NCBI RefSeq assembly: GCF_019236175.1
Contig: NZ_JAFAJM010000001.1
Span: 62,001 to 126,000 of the forward strand
DNA length: 64,000 bases
Source: Chryseobacterium sp.
GTDB taxonomy: Bacteria > Bacteroidota > Bacteroidia > Flavobacteriales > Weeksellaceae
Direction: 5' to 3'
In this document: positions 19,776 through 29,629 of the stretch, one piece after another
Layout: every line of letters begins with the position of its first letter
Position numbering within the stretch: the first letter of the stretch is position 1
Notes under the pieces: generated by a model
Told to the model about the DNA's origin: nothing
The model's database searches: none
Seen by the model: the letters and a program-made list of their open reading frames with translations, nothing else
Program-made: the position numbers and the translations under genes

Positions 19776-21716
19776 ATGAAGTACATCCTTTTCATAATCA
19801 TCTTTTTGGGTTTTGCAGGTAAAGCTCAGGTTGTTAATAAAACCGACGCTGTAAAGGCTTCACAGAAAGAAGAAGATACCTTAGTGATTGATTCCGGGAA
19901 AAAAGATTCCCTAAAAATTTTCAAACCTACCATCAATGATTACCAATATCAGACTCAATTCTCAGAAAAAAAAGTTTTTGATACAGTAATGACCTTCGAT
20001 AAAACCTATATTTTCTCGCAACAAAATAATAAAGACAATTTCGGAAGAGTACAGCCAGCCAATATAGGATCAGGCTTTAATCCTCTTGTGTTTGAAGTGA
20101 ACCCGGAACAGAATCTGTCTTTATTGCCATCCAATAAATCATATATGATTATAGGGGCTGACGATATTAAATATTACGATGTAAAAACCCCTACCGCCAC
20201 ATTCATTTATCATAATGCAATGAGAAACGGAGCCGAACTGAACTCTACCTATACTCAGAATATCGGAAAAAGATTCAATTTTGCTATTGAATATATGGGA
20301 TTACGTTCTCAGGGACTTTACAGAAATTCATTAGCAGCGAATAATAATACTATATTTTCAGGACACTATGTTTCCAAAAGCGGGAACTATGAATTGTTTG
20401 CCCATTATATTCATCAGAATGTAAACAATCAGGAAAGTGGTGGTATTACTGATGATAACCTCTTCCAGACCGGGGACAGTAATTCGAGAAACAGACAAAA
20501 CGTACAGGTTAATCTGGCATCTTCAAGCTCACAGTTTGCATACAGAAGATATTATTTAAGTCATCAGTTTACACCATTTAATGCTGAAAAATTTCCTTTT
20601 AGTATCAGACATACCCTGTCTCATCAGGGAAATAAATACTACTACAATCAGGGAACTGCAGAAACGTATTGGTATAAACTGCCCGCAGAACTGGTTAACG
20701 GTTTCCCTTTAGCCACTAAAAAATATTCTGAGAATTTTAGCAATACCGTAAGTCTGGTTTTTAATAATGAAAAATTTAAACTGGATGCCGGAGTACGTTA
20801 TCAGATATTGAAATACGGTATACAGGATGTGGTAACAGTAAACGGTGTGCCTTATCCTAACGAGCTTAAAGAAAACAGAATCGGAGCCGTAGGAAATTTA
20901 CAGGTAAAACTTTGGGATAAAGTTCAGTTGAATTCATTCCTGGAATTTTCAAACGGAAGTCAGTTTAAAAGTTATCTGAAAACAACCAATAACTTAAAAT
21001 TCGAACCGATAAAAGACTATTTCGTCAATGCAAAAGTGAACTTCCAAAGCGCTTATCCTTCATTTAATTATTTATTGAACACTTCAGTGTATAATAAGTA
21101 TAATTATTATTTTGACAATGCGAAAAACCAGTCTGTCATGGAAATCGGGGGAAGTGTGAATCTGAAATGGTTTAAGACGGAAATTTTTGCCAACTATTTC
21201 AGAATTGAAAATTATACCTATCTCGACAGCAATGCCAGTCCGAAACAGAGTGATAATTCACTGAATATCTCTCAAATCGGGGGCGATGCAACATTCAGCT
21301 ACGGAAAATTTCATCTGAATACAAGGCTGCATTTCCAAAATGTATTAACCAATAAAGCATTGCTTCCTATGCCGAGCTTTATCGGAAGAGCCAATTTCTT
21401 CTATCAGACACAGGCATTTAAAAAAGCAGCAGAAATTCAGGCAGGAGTAAAAGTATATTACTTCTCTAAATTCGCTTCAAGAGATTATTTCCCAATTCTT
21501 AATGAATACATCCTTCCCGATGCCAATTCATTTTCCATCGGAGGACAGCCTATGATAGACCTTTATATCAATATGAAAGTTAAAAAAATGTTCTTCTTTA
21601 TCGAAGGGCAGCAGATAGGAACTGTTCTTTCCACCAATAAAGCATATGCATTTCCGCACTATCCGGTCTATGACTTCAGATTAAATATCGGAATTGTGTG
21701 GTATTTGTTCAACTAA
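19776..21716 (+). CDS. Putative outer-membrane porin
   Basis: 646-aa protein with a signal peptide (MKYILFIIIFLGFAGKAQ), a short charged linker, then a long series of alternating amphipathic strands rich in Tyr, Phe and Asn, ending with LNIGIVWYLFN. This resembles the Bacteroidota putative-porin family of outer-membrane barrels, an assignment by overall pattern and not by a single motif. bshC starts 12 nt after the stop, so the two are probably co-transcribed, although no functional link is evident. A TATTTTTG box at 19751-19758 sits just upstream. Substrate unknown. Confidence 0.75.
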   Translation: MKYILFIIIFLGFAGKAQVVNKTDAVKASQKEEDTLVIDSGKKDSLKIFKPTINDYQYQTQFSEKKVFDTVMTFDKTYIFSQQNNKDNFGRVQPANIGSGFNPLVFEVNPEQNLSLLPSNKSYMIIGADDIKYYDVKTPTATFIYHNAMRNGAELNSTYTQNIGKRFNFAIEYMGLRSQGLYRNSLAANNNTIFSGHYVSKSGNYELFAHYIHQNVNNQESGGITDDNLFQTGDSNSRNRQNVQVNLASSSSQFAYRRYYLSHQFTPFNAEKFPFSIRHTLSHQGNKYYYNQGTAETYWYKLPAELVNGFPLATKKYSENFSNTVSLVFNNEKFKLDAGVRYQILKYGIQDVVTVNGVPYPNELKENRIGAVGNLQVKLWDKVQLNSFLEFSNGSQFKSYLKTTNNLKFEPIKDYFVNAKVNFQSAYPSFNYLLNTSVYNKYNYYFDNAKNQSVMEIGGSVNLKWFKTEIFANYFRIENYTYLDSNASPKQSDNSLNISQIGGDATFSYGKFHLNTRLHFQNVLTNKALLPMPSFIGRANFFYQTQAFKKAAEIQAGVKVYYFSKFASRDYFPILNEYILPDANSFSIGGQPMIDLYINMKVKKMFFFIEGQQIGTVLSTNKAYAFPHYPVYDFRLNIGIVWYLFN

Positions 21717-21728
21717 AAACAGAGCAAG

Positions 21729-23315
21729 TTGAAAACAATCAATAAGATATCATTTAACGATATAGAAAGTATCCCTCAGCTGGTAAAAGACTTTTTAAGC
21801 CAGAAGATCGAGGGTTTTGAAAATAATACATTTTCTTTAGAGCATTTCAGAAATCAGATTCATCTAAAGAAGGATTCTTTTACCCCGGAGCAGAGAGATG
21901 TTCTGTTTGATGTATTTAATCAGCAGTTATCAGATCTTACACTGTCTTCAAAACAGAAGACAAATATGGAGAATCTTAAACTGCCTGATACATTTACAAT
22001 CACTACCGGACATCAGCTGAATTTATTTTCAGGTCCTGTTTTCTTTGTGTATAAAATTTTACAGACTATTAAAACGTGTACCTGGCTGAAAGAGAATTTT
22101 CCGGATTTTAATTTCGTTCCGGTATACTGGATGGCTTCAGAGGATCACGATTTTGTGGAAATCAATCATTTTAAGACCGAAAATAATTACTACGAAACCA
22201 AAGAGAAAGCCGGCGGACCTGTAGGAAGAATCGAAATTACAGATACATTCTTTATTTCTGAATTTGAAAAAGAATTTAAAGATTCCGTATTTGGAACAGA
22301 ATTGATTCTGATGATGAAAGAAGCCTACAAGCAGGGGAATACTTTGACACAGGCCATTAAAATTTTAGTGAATCGTCTTTTCTCAGATTTCGGACTTCTG
22401 ATTCTGGATGGCGATTCCCGGGAGCTTAAAAACCAGGTTAAAGAAATTTTTAAAGAAGAACTTCTTCACTTTAGCTTACAAAAAACTTCAAAAAATAAAG
22501 TGGATTTTCTGACTGAAAAGTATGGTAAAGTACAGGTGAATCCCCGCGAAATTAATCTTTTCTATCTTACAGAAACAAGAGACAGAATTGATTATAACGG
22601 TCGTGAATACATCGTGGTAGATACCCATATCCGGATGACGCAGGAGGAAATCATCACGGAACTTGAAAGCCATCCTGAAAAATTCAGCCCGAATGCATTG
22701 ATGCGTCCGGTATATCAGGAAAAAGTATTGCCCAATCTGGCTTATATAGGGGGGAATGCTGAAATCATGTATTGGCTGGAGCTTAAAGATTATTTTTCCA
22801 CCATTAATATCCCTTTCCCGATTCTGATTCCAAGGAACTCGATGCTTTTCCTGAAAGAGAAAACAGTAGGGAAAATTCAAAAACTGGATCTTACGATAGA
22901 AGACTTTTTCCAGAACTTTACTGTTATTACCAATCGTAAAATACTGGAAGATAGTGCTGTTTTGCAGCTGTTACATGAAAAAGAAGAACTTCTGATCCGT
23001 AATTTCTCAGCGCTGAAAACAGCTGCGGAAACTACAGAACAATCTTTTGGAAATATGGTGAAAGCAGAAGAAGTAAGACAGTTGAAGTCTTTTAAAAGAA
23101 TGAAAAAACGCCTTCTTCATGCTGAAAAGATAAAGCAAAGTGAGCTGTTGGAAAGACTTGAAAATCTGTTTCTGAGTGTACACCCTTCTAAGACATGGCA
23201 GGAACGGGTGTATAATTTTAGTGTATTCTTTTCAGATTATGGATATTCATGGCTTGAAAATTGTTTAGAAGAGATGGTGGTTCAAGAATCGAAATTAATA
23301 ATTGTTGCCATTTAA
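21729..23315 (+). CDS. bshC: Putative cysteine ligase BshC (bacillithiol synthesis)
   Basis: Proposed to add cysteine to glucosaminyl-malate in the last step of bacillithiol synthesis, a low-molecular-weight thiol made by Bacillota and many Bacteroidota. The 528-aa protein has the family hallmarks TITTGHQLNLFSGPVFFVYKI (about 94-114), FVPVYWMASEDHDFVEI and a helical coiled-coil near the C-terminus. The start is TTG at 21729: no in-frame ATG precedes it, and MKTINKISFNDIESIPQLVKDFL is a natural BshC N-terminus. Other bsh genes are not in the window. The enzymatic role of BshC is largely inferred from genetics. Confidence 0.92.
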   Translation: MKTINKISFNDIESIPQLVKDFLSQKIEGFENNTFSLEHFRNQIHLKKDSFTPEQRDVLFDVFNQQLSDLTLSSKQKTNMENLKLPDTFTITTGHQLNLFSGPVFFVYKILQTIKTCTWLKENFPDFNFVPVYWMASEDHDFVEINHFKTENNYYETKEKAGGPVGRIEITDTFFISEFEKEFKDSVFGTELILMMKEAYKQGNTLTQAIKILVNRLFSDFGLLILDGDSRELKNQVKEIFKEELLHFSLQKTSKNKVDFLTEKYGKVQVNPREINLFYLTETRDRIDYNGREYIVVDTHIRMTQEEIITELESHPEKFSPNALMRPVYQEKVLPNLAYIGGNAEIMYWLELKDYFSTINIPFPILIPRNSMLFLKEKTVGKIQKLDLTIEDFFQNFTVITNRKILEDSAVLQLLHEKEELLIRNFSALKTAAETTEQSFGNMVKAEEVRQLKSFKRMKKRLLHAEKIKQSELLERLENLFLSVHPSKTWQERVYNFSVFFSDYGYSWLENCLEEMVVQESKLIIVAI

Positions 23316-23334
23316 TTTTAAAGAAGTATTTTTG
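23304..23334 (+). promoter_or_regulatory. Probable promoter of the LysM-receptor gene
   Basis: GTTG (23304-23307), 19-nt spacer, TATTTTTG (23327-23334), about 20 nt before the start at 23354. It overlaps the 3' end of bshC. Confidence 0.5.
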
Positions 23335-23353
23335 TAAATTATAATTATCGAAT

Positions 23354-25294
23354 ATGATAAAGAGGTTTTTTATTCTATCTAGTTTATGTATGGTTTTGGG
23401 AGTTTCAGCTCAGAAATCTCATACGGTTGTACAAGGTGATAACCCTTACAATATTGCAAAAAAGTATGGAATAACTGTAGATGAACTGCTGAAGCTAAAC
23501 CCGAAGTTTAAAGACGGTAAATTAGCTATTGGAGACGTTTTAACCATAAAATCAGATAAAACAGCCACCCCGGCTGTATCTAAAACTCCTGTAGTGGAGA
23601 AGGTAAAAACAAATACGGGTGTTTCCACCGGTAAAATTGTTTTACAGCCTAAACAAACCATCTACGGAATTACCAAACAATACAGAATCTCAGAAACAGA
23701 TTTAAGAAAGCTGAATCCTGAACTGGATTCCCATATGAAAATCGGAGATGAGATTACATTGCCTCTTGAAAGTATTAAAAAATACGGTGGAAACCAACAG
23801 GCTGTTGTTGCTGAAAAACCTGCGGAAGTTAAAGCCGAAAAACCTGTTGTTGCAACACCTGCAGCAGAGGAAGCTGAAACTCATGTGGTTCAGGCAAAAG
23901 ATAATTATTACAGAATCTCAAAACAGTTTGGTACCAGCCAGCAGGAACTTTATGCTTTAAATCCGGGATTGGAAGAAAAAGGACTGAAACCAGGAGAAAC
24001 TATTAAAGTCAAAAAATCCGGTACAGAAACTGTTGCTGAACCTGCCAATCCAAAAGCAAAAATGGATTCAGGAAACGAAAAATCTACACCAGTGTCTAAT
24101 AATGTTAGTGCGGGAGATGATTACGTTACTTATACTGTTCAGCAAGGGGATACGGTATTTTCTATCGTTAATAAATTTGGAGTAAGTATCGACGAACTGA
24201 TCGCTCTCAACCCTGAGCTTTCAAAAGGACTGAAATCCGGAATGGTACTGAAAATCAAAAAGCAGGACCCGGTGTATGTAAAGAAAAACGGTGACGCTCT
24301 GAGTGTGGTATTAATGCTTCCTTTCGGATACAGTACAAACGAAACCCAATACAGAGCTATGGCCCTGGATTTCCTGACAGGAGCTAAGCTGGCTATTGAA
24401 AGAAATGCAAGAGGAGGACAAAAACTGGATATCAAAATTGTGGATTCAGGAAATGAAGCTTCTTTTAAAAACTCTCTGACTCAGATTAATCCCGATAATA
24501 CGGATCTGATCATCGGACCATTCTTTAAATCCAATGTAATCGATGTATTAGACTTTACAAAAAACCAGAAAATACCGGTAGTAGCACCATTTGCCAATTC
24601 ACCGGAATTGTATAATTACAACAATCTGATTATCGTTGAGACCAACAGTCAGACTTATGCGGATAAAATCGTAGAAGAGGTAAAATCAGTATATTCAGAT
24701 CAGAAAATATATGTAGTGGCAGATCCCAAAAAAGAAAATGCCAACTATATTAAAACCGCTCTTGAAAAAGCGGTGAAAAATCCAACTATTGTTATTGTCA
24801 ACTCTCCTGCTGAAATCCAGCTGGATCAAAATATGATGACAGGGCAGTCTGCTCCGGTAATTGCTGTTTTGGCTAATGACAATGACGGAATGGGAGACGC
24901 TTTCGCTAATAGAATCATTTCGCTTTCCAAAGAAGTACAAGGCGTGAAGGCATTCAGTATGTTCTATTCTCCGGTTTTCGAAAAGAGAGTAGATGATTTA
25001 AGTCAGGCAAGTCTGGTGTATCTGATGGACCGAAAAATCAATACAGACGGAAGCTTTGAAAAAGAAATTCTTGCCGCATATAAAACAAAGTATTGCAAAA
25101 CACCTCCGAAATATGCCATCGTAGGTTTTGATGTTGTCAATGATATGCTGACCAGAGAAAATAGAAAAGGAGAGATTTTTAAACAGATGAATAAAGTTCA
25201 GACTCAGCTTGCTACAAAATTTGAGTTTGTAAAATCTAAAGCAAACGGGGCTTATGTAAATACTGGTTACAGAGTAATCAGATTAGTTCCTTAA
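23354..25294 (+). CDS. Four-LysM protein with a periplasmic-binding-protein-like domain
   Basis: 646-aa secreted protein (signal peptide ending GVSAQ). Four LysM repeats are visible at about 22-66, 94-137, 176-219 and 258-303, each with the pattern VVQ.GD...I.KK(Y/F)G....EL..LNP followed by G..L.I. LysM repeats bind N-acetylglucosamine-containing glycans, here most likely peptidoglycan. From about residue 316 the protein resembles a type I periplasmic binding fold (VVLMLPFG, FLTGAKLAIERNARGGQKLDIKIVDSG, LIIGPFFKSNV), like branched-chain amino-acid receptors and LpoA. No ABC transporter genes are adjacent, so a sensor or cell-wall role is as likely as transport. Confidence 0.85.
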   Translation: MIKRFFILSSLCMVLGVSAQKSHTVVQGDNPYNIAKKYGITVDELLKLNPKFKDGKLAIGDVLTIKSDKTATPAVSKTPVVEKVKTNTGVSTGKIVLQPKQTIYGITKQYRISETDLRKLNPELDSHMKIGDEITLPLESIKKYGGNQQAVVAEKPAEVKAEKPVVATPAAEEAETHVVQAKDNYYRISKQFGTSQQELYALNPGLEEKGLKPGETIKVKKSGTETVAEPANPKAKMDSGNEKSTPVSNNVSAGDDYVTYTVQQGDTVFSIVNKFGVSIDELIALNPELSKGLKSGMVLKIKKQDPVYVKKNGDALSVVLMLPFGYSTNETQYRAMALDFLTGAKLAIERNARGGQKLDIKIVDSGNEASFKNSLTQINPDNTDLIIGPFFKSNVIDVLDFTKNQKIPVVAPFANSPELYNYNNLIIVETNSQTYADKIVEEVKSVYSDQKIYVVADPKKENANYIKTALEKAVKNPTIVIVNSPAEIQLDQNMMTGQSAPVIAVLANDNDGMGDAFANRIISLSKEVQGVKAFSMFYSPVFEKRVDDLSQASLVYLMDRKINTDGSFEKEILAAYKTKYCKTPPKYAIVGFDVVNDMLTRENRKGEIFKQMNKVQTQLATKFEFVKSKANGAYVNTGYRVIRLVP

Positions 25295-25335
25295 ATGATT
25301 TTCTCCCTTTAATAGAATTTAGTTAACATTATAGT

Positions 25336-25343
25336 TATATTTG
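25336..25343 (+). promoter_or_regulatory. -7 box upstream of fabD
   Basis: TATATTTG (25336-25343) matches TAnnTTTG exactly, 20 nt before the fabD start. No good -33 box is visible at the expected distance. Confidence 0.45.
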
Positions 25344-25363
25344 CATAATATTTAATTCAATAC

Positions 25364-26239
25364 ATGAAAGCACTTGTATTTCCGGGGCAGGGTTCTCAAT
25401 TCGTAGGAATGGGAAAAGAGTTGTACGATTCTAGAAAAGATATTAAAGATCTGATGCAATCTGCCAATGAAATTTTAGGTTTCGATATTCTTTCCATTAT
25501 GTTTAACGGAACAGATGAGGATCTGAAAAAAACAGAGGTTACCCAGCCTTCAATTTTTATACATTCAGTAGCTGCATTAAAAGCAGTAAACGGTCTTGGA
25601 GCTGAAATGGTAGCAGGACATTCTTTAGGAGAATTCTCCGCATTGGTGGCTAACGGGGTTTTATCCTTTGATGACGGTTTGAAACTGGTATCAGAAAGAG
25701 CTAAAGCAATGCAGGAAGCCTGTGATGCTAATCCGAGTTCCATGGCTGCTATTTTAGGGCTGGAAGATGCTAAAGTTGAAGAAATCTGTGCTCAGATCAG
25801 TGGGATCGTAGTACCTGCCAATTACAACTGCCCTGGGCAATTGGTAATTTCAGGAGAAACTCCTGCCGTAGAAGAAGCTTGCGCAAAATTAAAAGAAGCA
25901 GGAGCTAAAAGAGCATTATTACTGCCTGTAAACGGAGCTTTTCATTCACCATTAATGCAGCCTGCACAGGAAAGACTGGCAGCAGCTATTGAAGTGACGA
26001 AATTCAGAAAAGCAACAATACCTGTCTACCAGAACATCACGACTACAGCAGTAACGAATCCTGATGAGATCAAACAGAATCTTATCGCTCAGCTTACAGG
26101 TCCTGTAAAGTGGACGCAGTCTGTTCAGAATATGATTAAAGATGGTGCTTCTAACTTTGTAGAAGTAGGACCTGGAAAAACACTACAGGGATTGATCAAA
26201 AAAATTGACAATACAGTAGAATCTACCTCAGCAATCTAA
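25364..26239 (+). CDS. fabD: Malonyl-CoA:ACP transacylase FabD
   Basis: Loads malonyl groups onto acyl carrier protein for fatty-acid synthesis. The 291-aa protein begins MKALVFPGQGSQFVGMG, carries the nucleophile S87 in GHSLGE (85-90), a conserved arginine in SERAKAMQEA, and the catalytic histidine near residue 194 in GAFHSPLMQPA, ending with VEVGPGKTLQGL. All are diagnostic. Other fab genes are not adjacent; the next gene, a GHMP kinase, follows after 10 nt and is probably co-transcribed. Confidence 0.96.
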   Translation: MKALVFPGQGSQFVGMGKELYDSRKDIKDLMQSANEILGFDILSIMFNGTDEDLKKTEVTQPSIFIHSVAALKAVNGLGAEMVAGHSLGEFSALVANGVLSFDDGLKLVSERAKAMQEACDANPSSMAAILGLEDAKVEEICAQISGIVVPANYNCPGQLVISGETPAVEEACAKLKEAGAKRALLLPVNGAFHSPLMQPAQERLAAAIEVTKFRKATIPVYQNITTTAVTNPDEIKQNLIAQLTGPVKWTQSVQNMIKDGASNFVEVGPGKTLQGLIKKIDNTVESTSAI

Positions 26240-26249
26240 TTAAGAAAAT

Positions 26250-27155
26250 ATGAACGCGATATTTTCACCGGGCAAGCTTATGCTTACTTCAGAATATTTC
26301 GCAATCGATGGAGCTCTTGTCTTAGCGGTACCTACCAGGCTGGGACAAGAGTTTTTTTTTGAAGAAATAGATAATGGCCAATCCCTGATACGATGGGAAG
26401 CCTATCATCAGAATATTTTATGGTTAACTGCTGTTATCGATTACAGAGACTGGCAGATTCTGGAAACCAATATTCCGTCAAGCGCTGAATTTATAGTAAA
26501 AACTTTAAAGAATGTTCAGCAGCTTTCCGATATTCAGTTCAAAAATGATTTTACCTATCATGTAAAAACAAACCTTCAGTTTCCTTCAGACTTTGGTCTT
26601 GGAAGCAGTTCTACTCTCATGAACAACCTGGCTGAATGGGCAAAAATCGACCCCTTTCATTTAAATACAGTCAGCCTTGGAGGAAGTGGCTATGATATTG
26701 CCGTAGCCAAAGAAAAAGCAGCTGTTCTTTTTCGGAATCAGCCGGAAATCCGATATGAGAAGGTCAATTTTAATCCTTCTTTTAAAAATGAACTGATTTT
26801 TATCCACTTAAATCAAAAACAGGATAGCCGGGAGGGAATCCGCTTGTACAAGTCCAAAACCAGATCTCAAAAACAGGTTGATGAATTTTCAGATATCACA
26901 AAGAAAATTTTGTTATGCAGTGAATTGGAAAAATTTTCCGAACTAATGGTGATTCATGAACATAAAATTGCCGATTTCCTTGAAATACCCACAGTTAAGG
27001 ATAGGTTATTTCCGGATTGCCCTGTATTTATTAAAAGTTTGGGCGCATGGGGCGGAGATTTTGTAATGAGCTCCAAATTTGGGGACTATAAGAACTATTT
27101 TTGGGAGAAAGGATTTACCACCGTTTTAGAATGGTCTGATATAATTGATTTGTAA
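26250..27155 (+). CDS. GYDIA-type GHMP kinase family protein
   Basis: 301-aa protein resembling the GHMP kinase superfamily (mevalonate, galactokinase and homoserine kinases). It has the N-terminal FSPGKLMLTSEYFAIDGALVLAVPT, the ATP-binding loop DFGLGSSSTLMNNLAEW (compare PxxxGLGSSAA), and GGSGYDIAVAKEKAAVLF, the motif after which the Flavobacteriia GYDIA subgroup is named. The C-terminal kinase motif is weak (FIKSLGAWGGDFVMSS, similar to the GAGGGG..L loop). The substrate is unknown; mevalonate-type or sugar kinase activity are possibilities. Starts 10 nt after fabD. Confidence 0.85.
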   Translation: MNAIFSPGKLMLTSEYFAIDGALVLAVPTRLGQEFFFEEIDNGQSLIRWEAYHQNILWLTAVIDYRDWQILETNIPSSAEFIVKTLKNVQQLSDIQFKNDFTYHVKTNLQFPSDFGLGSSSTLMNNLAEWAKIDPFHLNTVSLGGSGYDIAVAKEKAAVLFRNQPEIRYEKVNFNPSFKNELIFIHLNQKQDSREGIRLYKSKTRSQKQVDEFSDITKKILLCSELEKFSELMVIHEHKIADFLEIPTVKDRLFPDCPVFIKSLGAWGGDFVMSSKFGDYKNYFWEKGFTTVLEWSDIIDL

Positions 27156-27239
27156 TCAGTATTTTACAAACCTGTTTTTTTATTTGTCATTCTGACTTAT
27201 ATCAGTATATTTAAACCGTCTTTAACAAATAATTAATAT

Positions 27240-27247
27240 TATTTTTG
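27240..27247 (+). promoter_or_regulatory. -7 box upstream of pckA
   Basis: TATTTTTG (27240-27247), 35 nt before the pckA start, in a 127-bp spacer after the GHMP kinase gene. The -33 box is not evident. Confidence 0.4.
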
Positions 27248-27282
27248 TTGAAGTCAATAAAGAAATAGAAAATATAAGTAAA

Positions 27283-28899
27283 ATGAAAAACACTAAAATC
27301 ATCCAGGATTTAGAGAAATTAGGGATTAAAGGAAACTATGAGGTAGTGTATAATCCTTCTTACGAAGAATTATATCAGGCTGAAGTTTCTCCTGAAAATC
27401 AAGGGTTTGAGAAAGCTGAGCTTACAGAGTCTGGCGCGGTATCGGTAAAAACAGGAATTTTCACAGGTCGTTCACCTAAAGACAGATATATTGTTCAGGA
27501 TGATGTTACAAGAGATACAATTTTCTGGGATGGTAAAGTAAATTTACCTACTACAGCGGAAATTTTCGGTTCTTGTAAAGAACTAGTGATGAACCAGCTT
27601 TCTGAAGCTAAGAAAATTTACGTCGTTGATGCTTTCTGCGGAACAAATGCAGATACAAGGCTTAAAGTAAGATTTATCGTTGAAGTAGCATGGCAGGCAC
27701 ATTTTGTGACCAACATGTTCATCCGTCCTTCTCACTATGAGCTTGAAAACTTCGGTGAGCCGGATTTCACAGTAATCAACGGATCTAAAACAACAAACCC
27801 GAACTGGGAAGCTCAGGGATTGCACTCTGAAAACTTCATTATGTTCAACCTTACTGAAAAATTACAGATCATCGGAGGTACATGGTACGGTGGTGAAATG
27901 AAAAAAGGAATGTTTGCAATGATGAACTACTACCTTCCGTTAAAAGGTATGGCTTCTATGCACTGTTCTGCAAACGTAGGGGAAGAAGGTGATGTTGCTT
28001 TATTCTTCGGGCTTTCAGGAACTGGTAAAACAACCTTGTCTGCAGATCCTAAAAGATACCTTATCGGTGACGATGAGCACGGATGGGATCATAACGGAGT
28101 ATTCAACTATGAAGGCGGATGCTATGCGAAAGTAATTGACTTATCGGAAGAAAAAGAACCGGATATCTTCAGAGCAATCAAAAGAGATGCGCTTCTTGAA
28201 AACGTTGTTGTACACAACGGAGTAGCAGATTATACAGACGGATCAATCACTGAAAATACCAGAGTTTCTTATCCGATATATCATATTAACAAAATTGTAT
28301 TGCCATCTAAGGCAGGACATGCTAAGAAAATCGTTTATCTTTCTGCAGATGCATTCGGAGTACTTCCTCCCGTTTCCATCTTAAATGAAGATCAGGCGCA
28401 GTACCACTTCCTTTGCGGTTATACTTCAAAGTTAGCCGGAACAGAGAGAGGAATTACTGAACCTACACCCTCTTTCTCTCCTGCATTCGGAGAAGCATTC
28501 CTTACACTGCACCCTACGATGTACTCAAAAACACTGATCGGTAAAATGAAAGAACATGGTGCTAAAGCTTATCTTGTAAACACAGGATGGAATGGTACAG
28601 GAAAAAGAATTTCATTAAAAGATACAAGAGCTATTATTGATGCGATTATTGACGGTTCTATTGATAATGCTCCTAAAAATCAGGTGCCCATCATGAATCT
28701 TGAAATTCCTACTGCACTTCCGAACGTGTCTGAAGGTATTTTAGATCCTAGAGATACATATGCCGATGCCTCTGAATGGGAGGAAAAAGCAAAAGATCTT
28801 GCTTCAAGATATATCAAGAACTTTGAACAGTACTGCGATACTGAAGAAGGTAAAAAATTAGTGGCGGCAGGACCTCAACTGCAGGAACAAACCATCTAA
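27283..28899 (+). CDS. pckA: Phosphoenolpyruvate carboxykinase (ATP)
   Basis: Converts oxaloacetate and ATP to PEP, CO2 and ADP, the first committed step of gluconeogenesis. The 538-aa protein has the phosphate loop [11 protein letters not shown] (about 243-253), the kinase-2 region [11 protein letters not shown], the substrate-binding segment [11 protein letters not shown], and MHCSANVG. These mark the ATP-dependent family rather than the GTP family. Monocistronic by its flanking promoter-like spacer and strong terminator. Organisms of this kind, which live on peptides, rely on this enzyme for gluconeogenesis. Confidence 0.97.
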   Translation: MKNTKIIQDLEKLGIKGNYEVVYNPSYEELYQAEVSPENQGFEKAELTESGAVSVKTGIFTGRSPKDRYIVQDDVTRDTIFWDGKVNLPTTAEIFGSCKELVMNQLSEAKKIYVVDAFCGTNADTRLKVRFIVEVAWQAHFVTNMFIRPSHYELENFGEPDFTVINGSKTTNPNWEAQGLHSENFIMFNLTEKLQIIGGTWYGGEMKKGMFAMMNYYLPLKGMASMHCSANVGEEGDVALFFGLSGTGKTTLSADPKRYLIGDDEHGWDHNGVFNYEGGCYAKVIDLSEEKEPDIFRAIKRDALLENVVVHNGVADYTDGSITENTRVSYPIYHINKIVLPSKAGHAKKIVYLSADAFGVLPPVSILNEDQAQYHFLCGYTSKLAGTERGITEPTPSFSPAFGEAFLTLHPTMYSKTLIGKMKEHGAKAYLVNTGWNGTGKRISLKDTRAIIDAIIDGSIDNAPKNQVPIMNLEIPTALPNVSEGILDPRDTYADASEWEEKAKDLASRYIKNFEQYCDTEEGKKLVAAGPQLQEQTI

Positions 28900-28917
28900 C
28901 AGATTACTTATACCTAT

Positions 28918-28948
28918 AAAAAAGCCTCATCACTGATGAGGCTTTTTA
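28918..28948. terminator. Intrinsic terminator after pckA, possibly bidirectional
   Basis: A long symmetrical stem AAAAAGCCTCATC / GATGAGGCTTTTT (about 28919-28947) flanked by A and T runs. It ends pckA and, read from the other strand, could serve the convergent aroQ gene. Confidence 0.9.
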
Positions 28949-29032
28949 TTTTTTTGGCAATTTTTAATCAATTCATTTTTGTTCATCCGGTTTATCAATT
29001 GCTGTCTGAATTGAATGTTTATTCAGTTAAAT

Positions 29033-29440
29033 TTATTGTAAACTCAGTACAGCCAGCCTGTAACCTTCCATTCCAAATCCGGATAAAACAGCATCGGTAT
29101 TAGCCGCAGTAACAGATTTTTGTCTGAATTCTTCTCTTTTGTAAATGTTGCTGATATGAACTTCTATTTTAGGCTTTCGGATATTTTTCAGGCAATCTGC
29201 TATCGCATAAGAATAGTGGGTGAAAGCTCCCGGATTGATTACAACAGCATCAAAATCATCTTTCTGAAGCCTGTTGATAAGCTCACCTTCAATATTAGAC
29301 TGGTAATATGATAATTCATGAGCTTGAAACTCAGATTTTAGAGTTTCCAAATAGCTTTCCATGGAAACTGTCCCATAGATTTCCGGTTCTCTGGTGCCTA
29401 AAAGATTAAGATTAGGCCCGTTTATAATCAAAACTTTCAT
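29033..29440 (-). CDS. aroQ: Type II 3-dehydroquinate dehydratase
   Basis: Third step of the shikimate pathway, 3-dehydroquinate to 3-dehydroshikimate. The 135-aa protein begins MKVLIINGPNLNLLGTREPEIYG, the type II signature containing the catalytic arginine and tyrosine (R17, Y22), followed by NPGAFTHYSYAIADCL and EVHISNIYKREEFRQKS with the conserved histidine. Length is slightly short of the usual 145 residues but the ends are intact. Convergent with pckA; 424 bp separate its start from the next gene on the plus strand. Confidence 0.96.
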   Translation of the reverse strand: MKVLIINGPNLNLLGTREPEIYGTVSMESYLETLKSEFQAHELSYYQSNIEGELINRLQKDDFDAVVINPGAFTHYSYAIADCLKNIRKPKIEVHISNIYKREEFRQKSVTAANTDAVLSGFGMEGYRLAVLSLQ

Positions 29441-29629
29441 TGTATAAAATTAAAACTTTTTTCGTTTCAAGATTAAAAAAATCAATTCCCGTTTTAAATT
29501 TTATAATTTGAATAATTGATAATGATATTTGTCATGTTTTGATGAATGTTAATTTTTGTAAGTATTTGTTTTAGGGTGTTTTGTTAAAAAATTAAGTTAA
29601 ATTTTGAAAAATTATCATCATTTTTAATA

